In this document: in pieces, positions 40,413 to 49,092 of the stretch
Numbering within the stretch: position 1 is the stretch's first letter
Layout: every line of letters begins with the position of its first letter
Source of the DNA: Cyclobacteriaceae bacterium
GTDB taxonomy: Bacteria; Bacteroidota; Bacteroidia; Cytophagales; Cyclobacteriaceae
DNA: 64,000 nucleotides
Direction of reading: 5' to 3'
Assembly (NCBI GenBank): GCA_019638235.1
Contig: JAHBUE010000001.1
Location: forward strand, 730,492 to 794,491
Program-made: the position numbers and the translations under genes
The notes under the pieces: model-generated
Told to the model about the DNA's origin: nothing
Databases searched by the model: none
What the model saw: only the letters and a program-made list of their open reading frames with translations

Positions 40413-41969
40413 TTAAAGGTTTGAGTTGTTGGGCTGTGTAAAATGTACTTTCAGCTTTATGTTTTCTTTCATAAAAACCGTGCGATCTAACGTTTTACCT
40501 GTCGGAAGCATTGTGTTAATTCCGGTAATGCTTGTGCCGGGATACAGCCCCAGGTAAAGAAGTTTGTGTTGGCTGTTTTTGTTCTCGAACAGGTTTTGCA
40601 CAAATAGCGTAATAGAGCCTGTGTAGTTCTTATTGGTGCTGTTGTAGAGCAAGCTGCCCGCTACCCGTGTTGTACTTTGCGCAGACAAATCGCTGCTTAC
40701 AAAGTAGTTTCGTAAGTCTGTGAAAACAAAGAACTGACCAAGTGAATCTCTTACACTTTGCTCAAGCGTACGATAATCTTTAAACGAATTGTCTTCTTCC
40801 ATCAGGCGAAGCTCCAATACCGATAACGGGTTGTATTCACCCGTTGTGTTTACAGATTCGATAATCAGTTCTGCCGAGTTTATGATGAGATTCTTTTCTG
40901 TTATTTCATCTGCAAACTCTTCGTAGAAATTAGTCAGGTCAATTTTTGTAACCATCGGGTAGCCGGCCTGTATCACACGCAAACTGCCTGTGGCCTCTCC
41001 GGCAATGTATGTCGGCTCGGCAGGGGGTAAATCGGTTGTACGGCTGGGGTTAATGTTGTGAAAACCAACACCCGAAAATCCAAAATCGTGTGTTAACGTA
41101 TCGGCTACTTCGCCACTAAGTTCGGAATGGTAGTAGAGCTTTATCAGCGAGAAGGTGTTTGCTGGGTCAAGGCCCAGCACTGTGTTACAACCATCCGGTA
41201 TAAGAGCAAGGCCCTTAAACCTTGCCCGGAATTTAGTAAAGTCAGAAAGCTCTTCGTTATAATTATCAAGCGCTACGTTGAAAAGTTCAAGACCGAAGTC
41301 ATCGTCTAACCTGGCCCGGATTACCAACGTGTCGCTTTGCTCCAGTGTTTCGCGCGTAATGCTTGTTGTCGTGTGCCGTTCTTCTCCATCAAACATGAAT
41401 ATCTGCGCAAAGCGGGTTTCTCCAAGTGATTCGGCTTCGTCAGCATAGCTTACGGTAGAGTTGGAATAATAGCGTTTGCTTACGTTTACCAATACCTCTT
41501 TGTCTGTTCCCGGTATGGGGTGATACTCCTCCCGTATGTTCAACGGTTCAGTGTCTGTAATTCTGCGAATGGTGAATTTTCCGCTGGCGTAGTTGGCATT
41601 GGTAAGGCCATACGAATACCCATCTAAGCGTAGCTGAATGGTTATGGAATCGTACACGTAGGTGTGATCTTCTTTTTGCGCAAGCTTGGAAGTAAGCACG
41701 GGCAAAAACTCCGCGAAAGCTTCAGTTCGTATGTTGCCCACAATGGGGTCATCGTGTTCGCCCACTAATAACCTCCTGGAGCCGGTAGCATTGTCTGTCA
41801 GTTCAGGATCAATGCCTACCACTGCACCATCGCCTACCAAGAACTCCTGGTATTTTACGGTAAACTTGCTATTACCCTTAAATCCTAAAAAAACGGATTC
41901 ATCTTCACATGCCATCAAAAACAAGGCAGCTAAAAAAAGCTGCCCGGTTCGCTTAACCCACAAGTTCAT
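40413..41969 (-). CDS. DUF4270 family lipoprotein
   Basis: A 518-residue cell-envelope lipoprotein (signal with lipobox FLMAC, Cys about 21). The large beta-rich mature region contains typical DUF4270 stretches such as NIRTEAFAEFLP near the N-terminus, a central FKGLALIPDGCNTVLGLDP, and a C-terminal VAGSLLYNSTNKNYTGSITLFVQNL. Its function is unknown; in Bacteroidota it is commonly found beside glmS and the starch-synthase-like gene, as here. Its ATG overlaps the upstream gene by 17 nt. Confidence 0.88.
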   Translation of the reverse strand: MNLWVKRTGQLFLAALFLMACEDESVFLGFKGNSKFTVKYQEFLVGDGAVVGIDPELTDNATGSRRLLVGEHDDPIVGNIRTEAFAEFLPVLTSKLAQKEDHTYVYDSITIQLRLDGYSYGLTNANYASGKFTIRRITDTEPLNIREEYHPIPGTDKEVLVNVSKRYYSNSTVSYADEAESLGETRFAQIFMFDGEERHTTTSITRETLEQSDTLVIRARLDDDFGLELFNVALDNYNEELSDFTKFRARFKGLALIPDGCNTVLGLDPANTFSLIKLYYHSELSGEVADTLTHDFGFSGVGFHNINPSRTTDLPPAEPTYIAGEATGSLRVIQAGYPMVTKIDLTNFYEEFADEITEKNLIINSAELIIESVNTTGEYNPLSVLELRLMEEDNSFKDYRTLEQSVRDSLGQFFVFTDLRNYFVSSDLSAQSTTRVAGSLLYNSTNKNYTGSITLFVQNLFENKNSQHKLLYLGLYPGTSITGINTMLPTGKTLDRTVFMKENIKLKVHFTQPNNSNL

Positions 41970-42756
41970 TATATAAATTGAAGTATGATTCGGTGTAGTT
42001 TTCGTCTTTGTCGATGGTTTCGACTTTCTTTTCCTTTATTTTTTTGAAGAGGCCTTCAAGTTTTTTGTTTTCACCGGCAACAATAACGGCATCGGAAAAC
42101 TCAACACCCATGCGGATGAATCCTTCATAGTCGGCCGACTTCAGGTTGCCCAACATGTTATCTTCAATGTCCATCATCTTCACCTTGCTCATAATGTCTT
42201 CCTTGAACTTGTGTGTGAAGCTGTTGTTGTAAATTGTGAAAACGGTTTTGGCGTTTTTGAACAACGGGTCATTTTTGTACGTGGTTTTCATGTACAGCGG
42301 AATAAAGCTGGTAATCCAATCGTTGCAATGCACCACATCAGGCGCCCAGCCTAACTTACGCACGGTTTCGATGGCGCCTTTACAGAAGAAAATAGCGCGC
42401 TCATCGTTATCGGCATAGAAGCGGTTTTCCTTATCGTGGAAAACAGACTTTCTGTGGAAGTAATCTTCGTTATCAATAAAATAAACCTGAAGTTTGGCAT
42501 TCGGGATAGACGCTACCTTAATAGTAAGCGGTTTTTCTTCATCGCCTACGGCAATGTTAATCCCCGATAATCTGACTACTTCATGTAACCGGTTTTTTCG
42601 CTCGTTAATAATCCCAAACCGAGGCACCAATATGCGGATTTCCATTCCTTTTTCCTGCATGGCCTGGGGCAATTTGCGCACAAAATCGGCTACTTCAGAA
42701 GTTTGCAGAAATGGATTAATCTCACTGGCTACATAAAGAATACGGAGTTTCGACAT
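41953..42756 (-). CDS. Starch/glycogen synthase-like protein, N-terminal (GT5) domain only
   Basis: A 267-residue protein matching the N-terminal catalytic domain of glycogen synthase: MSKLRILYVASEINPF, VRKLPQAMQEKGMEIRILVPRFG, YADNDERAIFFCKGAIETV, PDVVHCNDWITSFIPLYMK and TVFTIYNNSF. The K-x-G-G-L loop of true GT5 enzymes is replaced (TSEVADFVR), and the whole C-terminal GT-B domain that carries the nucleotide-sugar pocket is missing. It ends in charged helices. It is probably not a glycogen synthase; a regulatory or binding role linked to glmS is an inference. The start is at 42756 because a -7 box lies at 42796-42803. Confidence 0.8.
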   Translation of the reverse strand: MSKLRILYVASEINPFLQTSEVADFVRKLPQAMQEKGMEIRILVPRFGIINERKNRLHEVVRLSGINIAVGDEEKPLTIKVASIPNAKLQVYFIDNEDYFHRKSVFHDKENRFYADNDERAIFFCKGAIETVRKLGWAPDVVHCNDWITSFIPLYMKTTYKNDPLFKNAKTVFTIYNNSFTHKFKEDIMSKVKMMDIEDNMLGNLKSADYEGFIRMGVEFSDAVIVAGENKKLEGLFKKIKEKKVETIDKDENYTESYFNLYNELVG

Positions 42757-42795
42757 AAATAATTGATTAGTTGACTTGAAACGGAAAATGAGCCA

Positions 42796-42803
42796 CAAAA
42801 GTA
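42796..42803 (-). promoter_or_regulatory. -7 promoter box TACTTTTG (minus) for the GT5-DUF4270-glmS operon
   Basis: Minus-strand TACTTTTG, 39 nt before the ATG at 42756. It overlaps the start of the longest open frame, which therefore cannot be the true start. Confidence 0.6.
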
Positions 42804-42846
42804 CGAAAAACGCCCCCCTTATTCAACTCTTTTTCTGATTTAAGCC

Positions 42847-42854
42847 TATATTTG
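42847..42854 (+). promoter_or_regulatory. -7 promoter box TATATTTG upstream of the panC remnant
   Basis: TATATTTG lies 23 nt before the remnant's ATG at 42878, the spacing seen for intact genes in this window. It now probably drives the downstream membrane-protein genes. Confidence 0.6.
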
Positions 42855-42877
42855 GCGCCCTTAGCCGGGGCGGTAAC

Positions 42878-43012
42878 ATGCAGATTTTCAGGGAAATTGA
42901 GCCTTTAATGGCGTTTTTGGTTGAAAAAAGGCGTACCGGAATTATTGAACCGGCTATGGCCTGCTTTGGCCGGAAAGACAAACAGCAATTTATTAGTACA
43001 GCTTAATTTTAC
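42878..43012 (+). pseudogene. panC: Remnant of pantothenate synthetase (panC)
   Basis: From ATG 42878 a 43-codon frame begins MQIFREIEPLMAFLVEKR, the typical Bacteroidota PanC N-terminus, but the next family motif (VPTMGALHEGH) is absent. Instead the frame jumps to EPAMACFGRKDKQQF, which matches the mid-protein PanC motif P-x-x-A-x-F-G-x-K-D-x-Q-Q, and then stops at 43004-43006. In the next frame the same DNA continues LLVQLNF, like the following PanC text (V-x-D-L-N-F). About 100 or more codons have been deleted between the two blocks, with a frameshift and loss of the C-terminal half. In relatives panC and panD often sit between the starch-synthase-like gene and the following membrane-protein gene, which supports the identification. 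Confidence 0.75.
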
Positions 43013-43016
43013 GGCA

Positions 43017-44057
43017 TTGGGTTCACGCATCAGGGTTTTTATTCAATATGTACTCATACTGGCAGCTACGGCTTTCTTAGTGTGGTTTTCGCTGCGTGGC
43101 ATTCATGTAGAAGAAGGCGAGAATAAATGGGATTACCTCTTAGACACCTGGCATCGTGCCGATAAAGTATGGCTGTTAGTTATGCTGGCTTTTGTTATGA
43201 TTAGTCACCTGCTTCGGGCCGAACGCTGGCGTATGTTGCTGAAATCGGCCGGGCATAACACTTCGTTGTATAACGGTTTTCTTTCGCTCATGGTAGGATA
43301 TCTTGTAAACTTGGTAATACCAAGAGGGGGAGAGGTGTCGCGGTGTTATAACTTGTATAAACTGGATAAAATTCCGGTTGAGGTTTCGTTCGGTACCGTT
43401 GTGGTTGAGCGTATTGCCGATTTGGTTTTTCTGTTGATTGTGCTGGCATTGGCGTTTGTAATAGAAGCCGATAAGCTTTTCACTTTTATCGAAACATTGC
43501 CCTTTCAGCCTGCCGAGGGTAATGGCAGACTTGGAACAATATTGATTTTAATTGCTGTATTCGTTCTTGTCGGATTTGTCGGCTATTACATCTTAAAACG
43601 AAATCAAAAACTCCGCGACCGCGTTCAGAAAATCTGGAAAGGATTTAAAACCGGTTTTACATCGGTACTGACACTTGAAAAGAAAGGGCTGTTCATTTTC
43701 CATTCGGTAGTTATCTGGGCGCTTTATTTCCTGATGAGCTACGCGGTTATCCGCGCTTTTGATGAAACCGCGCACCTGGGCTTTGGTGCCGTGCTTGCCT
43801 TGTTTGCTATTGGTGCAATTGCTATGGCGGCTCCGCTTCCGGGCGGGGCGGGGTCGTATCACGTTCTGTTACCGGCCGGACTTACCTTGCTGTATCAGGT
43901 TCCACAAGCCGATGGCGTAGCGTTCACGTTTGTTTTTCATGGCTGGCAAACCATTATTATGATTGTGGGCGGTGTTATTTCGTTAATCCTCACCTCTGTT
44001 TTACTTAGAAAGCAAAAGGACAAACCGGATGTGCCGGATGAGGAGGCTTCTGTTTAG
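43017..44057 (+). CDS. LPG-synthase-type (UPF0104) membrane protein
   Basis: A 346-residue polytopic membrane protein of the lysylphosphatidylglycerol synthase transmembrane/AglD flippase family. It shows ISHLLRAERWRMLLKSAG, the N-x-x-x-P-R-G-G-E motif (LVNLVIPRGGEVSRCYNLYK), FGTVVVERIADLVFLL and the conserved late motif APLPGGAGSYHVLLPAGL. Eight or so helices. It lacks the soluble lysyl-transferase domain, so it is more likely a lipid or glycolipid translocase. The open frame begins at a TTG (42921) inside the panC remnant; the TTG at 43017 (then GSRIRVFIQ) is preferred because the earlier codons are panC-derived DNA and homologues begin about here. Confidence 0.85.
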   Translation: MGSRIRVFIQYVLILAATAFLVWFSLRGIHVEEGENKWDYLLDTWHRADKVWLLVMLAFVMISHLLRAERWRMLLKSAGHNTSLYNGFLSLMVGYLVNLVIPRGGEVSRCYNLYKLDKIPVEVSFGTVVVERIADLVFLLIVLALAFVIEADKLFTFIETLPFQPAEGNGRLGTILILIAVFVLVGFVGYYILKRNQKLRDRVQKIWKGFKTGFTSVLTLEKKGLFIFHSVVIWALYFLMSYAVIRAFDETAHLGFGAVLALFAIGAIAMAAPLPGGAGSYHVLLPAGLTLLYQVPQADGVAFTFVFHGWQTIIMIVGGVISLILTSVLLRKQKDKPDVPDEEASV

Positions 44058-44143
44058 TTTTGTGTAAACCCAGGAATGACGAATTGTCAGGGAATTCATC
44101 TGGCCTGGAAGTTGTTATCTGGGAAACCAAAAAAAGAAAAACT

Positions 44144-44842
44144 ATGGGTGTATTTATTATAGGTGGAATTTTCATGGTGATTGGGATGATTGTTAGCGGA
44201 AGGCTGAAAAGCAAATTCCGTAAATACTCCCAGGTGCAACTTGCCCGCAACTTATCGGGTGCAGAGATTGCGCGACTTATGTTGGCGGATAATGGTATCC
44301 ACGATGTAAACGTGTTGAGTGTAGAAGGTGAGCTTACCGACCACTACAACCCGGCAAATAAAACCGTTAACCTCAGCCCCGAAGTATATCACGGGCGCAG
44401 TGCGGCAGCTGCTGCTGTGGCGGCACACGAGTGTGGCCATGCCGTGCAACATGCCACAGCGTATTCCATGCTTCAGTTTCGTTCGGCTATGGTGCCCGTT
44501 CAAAACGTAAGCGGAAAAGTGATGAACATGATTTTCTGGGCTATGATTTTGGGAGGCTCCTTCATGCAAAGTATTTTACCGTGGAACACGGCCCTTCTCA
44601 TTATCATTGCCTGTTACGGTGTATTTACCTTGTTTGCGTTTGTAACCTTGCCGGTAGAATTTGACGCGAGTCGCAGGGCACTGGCCTGGATTGAAAACCG
44701 GGGCATAGTAAACACGCAGGAACACGATATGGCTAAAGATGCCCTCAAGTGGGCCGCCATGACCTATGTAGTGGCCGCAGTTGGGGCGTTAACTACCCTG
44801 TTGTATTATGTTATGATGTTTCTGGGGGGTCGTAATGACTAA
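44144..44842 (+). CDS. Membrane zinc metallopeptidase (YugP/Zn_peptidase_2 family)
   Basis: A 232-residue inner-membrane protease. An N-terminal helix (about 3-18) precedes the cytosolic/membrane-associated catalytic motif VAAHECGHAVQHATAY, in which HECGH (about 92-96) is the HExxH zinc site. Three more helices follow (about 125-170 and 205-225), with a F-D-A-S-R-R-A motif carrying the third ligand region (VEFDASRRALAW). The start is the ATG 44144 (MGVFIIGG). The longer frame from 44060 has no hydrophobic start. Function within Bacteroidota is unknown. It lies 86 nt after the UPF0104 gene. Confidence 0.88.
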   Translation: MGVFIIGGIFMVIGMIVSGRLKSKFRKYSQVQLARNLSGAEIARLMLADNGIHDVNVLSVEGELTDHYNPANKTVNLSPEVYHGRSAAAAAVAAHECGHAVQHATAYSMLQFRSAMVPVQNVSGKVMNMIFWAMILGGSFMQSILPWNTALLIIIACYGVFTLFAFVTLPVEFDASRRALAWIENRGIVNTQEHDMAKDALKWAAMTYVVAAVGALTTLLYYVMMFLGGRND

Positions 44843-44869
44843 ACTCAGGCTTTATTAAAAGTATTCGAT

Positions 44870-44877
44870 TAATTTTG
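44870..44877 (+). promoter_or_regulatory. -7 promoter box TAATTTTG upstream of the acyl-CoA dehydrogenase
   Basis: TAATTTTG matches the consensus and lies 60 nt before the ATG at 44938. A short GGGGTCTGG...CCAGACCC hairpin (44877-44901) lies in the leader; it may act as terminator of the previous gene, as it is followed by TTTTC. Confidence 0.5.
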
Positions 44878-44937
44878 GGGTCTGGTGTAAATACCAGACC
44901 CTTTTCTTTTTGACTTAAAATCGGATATAGAACAACT

Positions 44938-46077
44938 ATGAACTTTCAACTCACCGAGGAACAAATAGCCGTGCAGCAGGCGGCCCGGGATTTTGCCCAA
45001 AATGAATTATTGCCAGGCGTTATTGAACGCGACACCGAGCAGAAATTCCCAACCGAACAAATAAAGAAAATGGGCGAACTCGGGTTTATGGGTATGATGG
45101 TTGACCCGAAGTATAACGGTGGCGGCATGGATACTATTTCCTACGTGCTGGCTATGGAAGAGATTTCAAAAATTGATGCGTCCGCATCGGTGTGTATGTC
45201 GGTGAATAATTCATTGGTGTGCTGGGGATTAGAGAAGTTTGGAACGGAAGGACAGAAAGAAAAATACCTGAAGCGATTGGCTGCCGGTGAGGTGATCGGG
45301 GCGTTTTGTTTGTCGGAACCGGAAGCCGGTTCGGATGCTACAAGTCAGCGCACTACGGCTGAAGATAAAGGCGATTACTATTTACTGAACGGAACAAAAA
45401 ACTGGATAACCAACGGCAACAGCGCAAGTGTGTACATTGTTATTGCGCAAACCGATGCCGCAAAAAGGCATAAAGGCATTAATGCACTGATTGTTGAAAA
45501 AGGAATGCCCGGCTTTGTAGTGGGCAAGAAGGAAGACAAGATGGGCATTCGTGGTTCAGATACACACTCGTTAATGTTTACCGATGTAAAAGTGCCCAAG
45601 GCAAATCGTATTGGCGAAGATGGCTTTGGTTTTACGTTTGCCATGACTACATTAAATGGTGGCAGAATAGGTATTGCATCGCAGGCATTAGGTATTGCAT
45701 CGGGCGCGTATGAGCTGGCGCTGAAATATTCTAAAGAACGAAAAGCATTCGGTAAACATTTGGCAGAGCATCAGGCTATTCAATTCAAGCTGGCTGAGAT
45801 GGCGACTAAAATAGATGCAGCCCGCTTGTTGATCTGGAAGGCTGCCAACTTAAAAGACCAGGGAAAAGATTTTGTTAAAGCGGCCGCGCAGGCAAAACTG
45901 TTCGCTTCGCAAATTGCGCAGGATGTAACTACCGAAGCCGTGCAAATTCATGGCGGGTACGGCTACGTTAAAGAGTACCATGTTGAGCGCCTCATGCGCG
46001 ATGCCAAGATTACACAGATTTATGAAGGCACAACGGAAATTCAGAAACTGGTTATTTCGAGGGAGTTGCTGCGATGA
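44938..46077 (+). CDS. Acyl-CoA dehydrogenase
   Basis: A 379-residue FAD enzyme that introduces the alpha-beta double bond in an acyl-CoA, most like short-chain/butyryl-CoA dehydrogenases. It has the signatures GAFCLSEPEAGSDA (about 122-135) and GGYGYVKEYHVERLMRDAKITQIYEGTTEIQ with the catalytic base Glu in YEGT (about 366). The end QKLVISRELLR is typical. It stands alone and is convergent with the M28 peptidase gene, 43 bp apart. It should work in fatty-acid or branched-chain amino acid breakdown with ETF genes located elsewhere. Confidence 0.93.
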   Translation: MNFQLTEEQIAVQQAARDFAQNELLPGVIERDTEQKFPTEQIKKMGELGFMGMMVDPKYNGGGMDTISYVLAMEEISKIDASASVCMSVNNSLVCWGLEKFGTEGQKEKYLKRLAAGEVIGAFCLSEPEAGSDATSQRTTAEDKGDYYLLNGTKNWITNGNSASVYIVIAQTDAAKRHKGINALIVEKGMPGFVVGKKEDKMGIRGSDTHSLMFTDVKVPKANRIGEDGFGFTFAMTTLNGGRIGIASQALGIASGAYELALKYSKERKAFGKHLAEHQAIQFKLAEMATKIDAARLLIWKAANLKDQGKDFVKAAAQAKLFASQIAQDVTTEAVQIHGGYGYVKEYHVERLMRDAKITQIYEGTTEIQKLVISRELLR

Positions 46078-46120
46078 TGTGCTAAAGTGTTGTTAATGTG
46101 CACATGTTTACGTCAACACA

Positions 46121-47344
46121 TTAAAACGTTACGATTAAAGTAATCTCCTCATCGCCACGCTTTAGCTTCACGGGTATCGATTGGCCTTTATCAAATTTAC
46201 CCAAGGCGCCCATATAATCCTGGATGTCTTTAATAACCAGGTCGCCCATTTGAATGATGACATCACCGGTTTGAATACCGGCCTGTTGCCCCGGTCTACC
46301 ATCAGTTACACCATCTACTTTTACACCCGCTTCGTCCGAAGTATAGCTGGGCATGATTCCCAACGTAACTTTAAAGGCCGAACGGCTTGTCATCGGTTTT
46401 GCTTTGGTAGTAAGAAAAGCGAGCTTGGGTTCGTTGTCGAGTTCGTTAATCAGTTGCGCAACCAGGCTTAACACTTCGGCCTGACCTTTGGCGTTGATTT
46501 TATCCCAATCGTCAGTAGGCTTGTGGTAATCGGCATGTGCCCCGGTAAAAAAATGAAGTGAAGGAATATTTTTCAGATAAAACGATGTGTGGTCGGAAGG
46601 GCCTATACCAGACGAATCGGTTTTGACGCTCAGTTGATCGGTTGCTAATTTCTTTAACAGCGGCTCCCACACCGGGCTGGTGCCTGTACCGCTTATGGCA
46701 AGCGCTTTTGTTTGTGAATCGAGCCGACCGATCATGTCCATGTTAATCATGTAATTCGCGGCAGATAAATCGATAGTAGGATTTTCAGTAAAATACTTTG
46801 AGCCGTACAAGCCCATTTCTTCTCCTGAAAAGCATACGAAAACGAAATTGTATTTTTCTTTAACCTTGTTTGTGCTGAAGTACCGTGCAAGTTCAAGCAC
46901 GCCTGCCACCCCCGATGCATTATCGTCTGCACCGTTATGAATTTTGCCTGCCGGGTTGGCATCTAACGAACTACCTTGCTCACCAATGCCCAGGTGATCG
47001 TAATGTGCACCAATTATTACGGTGTGCTTTGCTTTGTTATCAAGATAACCAACAACGTTATGCGCTGTACCGGGTGCGCCCTCGCCATGTGCGCCATGCT
47101 TAAATTCAAAAGGCTGCAAATAGCTTTTGGTTTTGCCGATAGGCTTCAGCTTTAGTTCTTTATATTTTTTTGATATGTAGTCGGCAGCCATTCTTTCTCC
47201 TTCGGTGCCGGTGCCCCGCCCCTGGAGGGAATCGCTGGCAAGAATTTTAATATGATTGAGAATACGCGTTTCATCAAATTGCTGCGCGTGCGCTGCAACG
47301 AATAAGCATAAAATAAATGCAGGAAGTAAAAGTATTTTATTCAT
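46121..47344 (-). CDS. M28 family aminopeptidase with PDZ domain
   Basis: A 407-residue exported zinc aminopeptidase. A signal peptide (MNKILLLPAFILCLFVAAHAQQ) is followed by the M28 domain: zinc ligands in IGAHYDHLG, NGADDNASGVAGVLELA, FSGEEMGLYGS and PSLHFFTGAHADYHKPTDD, with MDMIGR between. A PDZ domain ends the protein (about 325-407; PGQQAGIQTGDVIIQMGD). It probably digests peptides in the periplasm or at the surface. The frame is open to 47455, but only the ATG at 47344 is followed by a signal peptide. The stop lies inside a small inverted repeat (TTAATGTG/CACATTAA, 46093-46124) shared with the convergent gene. Confidence 0.92.
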   Translation of the reverse strand: MNKILLLPAFILCLFVAAHAQQFDETRILNHIKILASDSLQGRGTGTEGERMAADYISKKYKELKLKPIGKTKSYLQPFEFKHGAHGEGAPGTAHNVVGYLDNKAKHTVIIGAHYDHLGIGEQGSSLDANPAGKIHNGADDNASGVAGVLELARYFSTNKVKEKYNFVFVCFSGEEMGLYGSKYFTENPTIDLSAANYMINMDMIGRLDSQTKALAISGTGTSPVWEPLLKKLATDQLSVKTDSSGIGPSDHTSFYLKNIPSLHFFTGAHADYHKPTDDWDKINAKGQAEVLSLVAQLINELDNEPKLAFLTTKAKPMTSRSAFKVTLGIMPSYTSDEAGVKVDGVTDGRPGQQAGIQTGDVIIQMGDLVIKDIQDYMGALGKFDKGQSIPVKLKRGDEEITLIVTF

Positions 47345-47456
47345 AACGTAATTAGAATTGGGTCGCAAGATAGCGCAACCGCGATTGTTTTTGTGCCGGT
47401 AGTGGTATAAAAAATGACAAATCCGGGCAGGAGTTAATTTATCGGCAAAAGCCAAT

Positions 47457-47547
47457 GGGTATCTCTAAAAACCTTGTCTTTGGTAACCTCACCCCATACC
47501 CTTCTCCTACTAATGGAGAAGGGCAAAGGGAGTTTTTAGAGATACCC
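47457..47547. repeat. Nested inverted repeat between the M28 and M24 genes
   Basis: The outer arms GGGTATCTCTAAAAAC (47457-47472) and GTTTTTAGAGATACCC (47532-47547) are perfect complements. Inside is a REP-like hairpin CCCTTCTCC / GGAGAAGGG (47499-47523, loop of 7) preceded by CCTCACCCC. The inner text is related to the hairpins at 19.9-20.0 kb. Confidence 0.9.
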
Positions 47548-47553
47548 TAAAGA

Positions 47554-49023
47554 TTATTTTTTCTTATTCAGTTTATCTAATTCAGGGAGTTTGAAATTAT
47601 CCAACGGGCTTGGCTGTTTCATCATAGCCTCTATGTCGGCAGTGGTGCGTGGTGCATACGATGACAAGTGTTCGCATCCGTCTTTCGTGGTTAGATAATC
47701 ATCCTCAATACGAACGGCAATGCCCCACCACTTAGGGTCTTTAGTGGTGTTTTCCTGGATGTAAATACCCGGTTCAATAGTAAAGGTCATGTTTTCCTGA
47801 AGGTCGCGCAGGCCACGATCGTGTACATCAAGCCCGATATGATGGCAGCAACCATGCGGATAATATTTGCGTGCTTCCTGGTCGGTAGTAACAATGCCGA
47901 GGTCTTTCAGACCCTTGGTAATTACCTGTACGGTTGCATCATTCAAATCGCTGAAGCTTACACCGGGCTTACAGATTTTCATGGCGGCTTCCTGTGCTTC
48001 AAGCACAAGGTCGTAAATCACTTTTTGTTCAGGTGAAAATTTTCCACCCACCGGAATGGTGCGGGTAATGTCGGCCGTATAGCCGTGATATTCAGCACCC
48101 AAATCCATCAGTATTAATTCTTTCGGATCTAATGCGGGTTTATAGTTATCAATATAATGCAGAATACAGCCATTATGGCCACCGCCAACAATGGAAGGAT
48201 AACCAATATCTTCGGCCTGGTATTTTTTAAACACGTATTCATGTATGCCCTGAATTTCGCGTTCACTCATGCCGGGTTTCATCGCTTTCATTACTTCAAC
48301 TTGTCCTACACATGAAATGGTAACGGCTTTGCGAATCATGTCGATTTCTTCGGGAGTTTTTATACCGCGTAACTCCGCCATAATTCTGAACAGGCCGCGT
48401 GTGTTCAGGTTGTTTTGTGGTTGTTCACGCTGCACGCTAAGTCCATCTTTGCGCGGATAGTTTGCTTTTACTTTGAACTGTTCAATCAGGTCGTACAGGT
48501 CGGAAGAGTCGCGCGGGTTATCGCGCACATCATTCTGAAAATCAAAAAATAAAATCTGGTCGAAAGAAGAGAAATTAATATTGTACTCTTTAAATTCGGT
48601 GTTGTTGATAGCTTGCTCAAACCCTAACCGTTCTTTAACTCCGGCAAAACCCAATCTTCTCCCGTCCCACATTTCGCGGATGGGGTTGCGTGGCTGAACG
48701 AAAATAATCTCATCATATAAATTTCCGTTTGCAGCTTTTTGTTTGTCTTTGAAAACAAGCAACACGGCATTTGGTTCGCGATAGCCGGTGAGGTAGAGGA
48801 AGTCGGAATCCTGGTGATAGATATAATCCACATCGTTGCCCCGGTTGCGCACGGCATTGGCAAAAAACACCGCTACCGAATTTGCGGGCAACTTCTCACG
48901 CAACTTTTGCCTGCGTTCTTTGTGCCACTCTTTACTTAAAAAGTCGGACGGCATATCCGGGTGTTGGCCAAACGCCACAACGTTCAGCGCTATCAGGACG
49001 ATTAAAACAATACGGTTCATCAT
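47554..49023 (-). CDS. Xaa-Pro aminopeptidase (M24B)
   Basis: A 489-residue metallopeptidase releasing N-terminal residues before proline. It has a signal peptide (MMNRIVLIVLIALNVVAFGQ), an N-terminal creatinase/APP domain (DSDFLYLTGYREPNAVLL) and the pita-bread catalytic domain with dimetal ligands: Asp in LMDLGAEYHGYTADITRTI, His in HGCCHHIGLDVHD, Glu in FTIEPGIYI and Glu in VRIEDDYL. The cytoplasmic E. coli PepP lacks a signal, so this is an exported form. ATG 49023 or 49020 are equally possible starts. Confidence 0.92.
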   Translation of the reverse strand: MMNRIVLIVLIALNVVAFGQHPDMPSDFLSKEWHKERRQKLREKLPANSVAVFFANAVRNRGNDVDYIYHQDSDFLYLTGYREPNAVLLVFKDKQKAANGNLYDEIIFVQPRNPIREMWDGRRLGFAGVKERLGFEQAINNTEFKEYNINFSSFDQILFFDFQNDVRDNPRDSSDLYDLIEQFKVKANYPRKDGLSVQREQPQNNLNTRGLFRIMAELRGIKTPEEIDMIRKAVTISCVGQVEVMKAMKPGMSEREIQGIHEYVFKKYQAEDIGYPSIVGGGHNGCILHYIDNYKPALDPKELILMDLGAEYHGYTADITRTIPVGGKFSPEQKVIYDLVLEAQEAAMKICKPGVSFSDLNDATVQVITKGLKDLGIVTTDQEARKYYPHGCCHHIGLDVHDRGLRDLQENMTFTIEPGIYIQENTTKDPKWWGIAVRIEDDYLTTKDGCEHLSSYAPRTTADIEAMMKQPSPLDNFKLPELDKLNKKK

Positions 49024-49092
49024 AGTCAAAAATTTAGAGGCTCAATAACGGAAAAGTTTCTGTATGGAAAAAGTAAAGTAATTTGAGTGGTT

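Noticed and set aside
42921..43016. N-terminal extension of the UPF0104 membrane protein from a TTG
   Set aside because: This DNA reads as PanC in the adjacent frame and is better explained as a pseudogene.
46093..46124. Inverted repeat TTAATGTG/CACATTAA between the convergent acyl-CoA dehydrogenase and M28 genes as a terminator
   Set aside because: The stem is only 8 bp, AT-rich and has no T-run; kept as a remark only.
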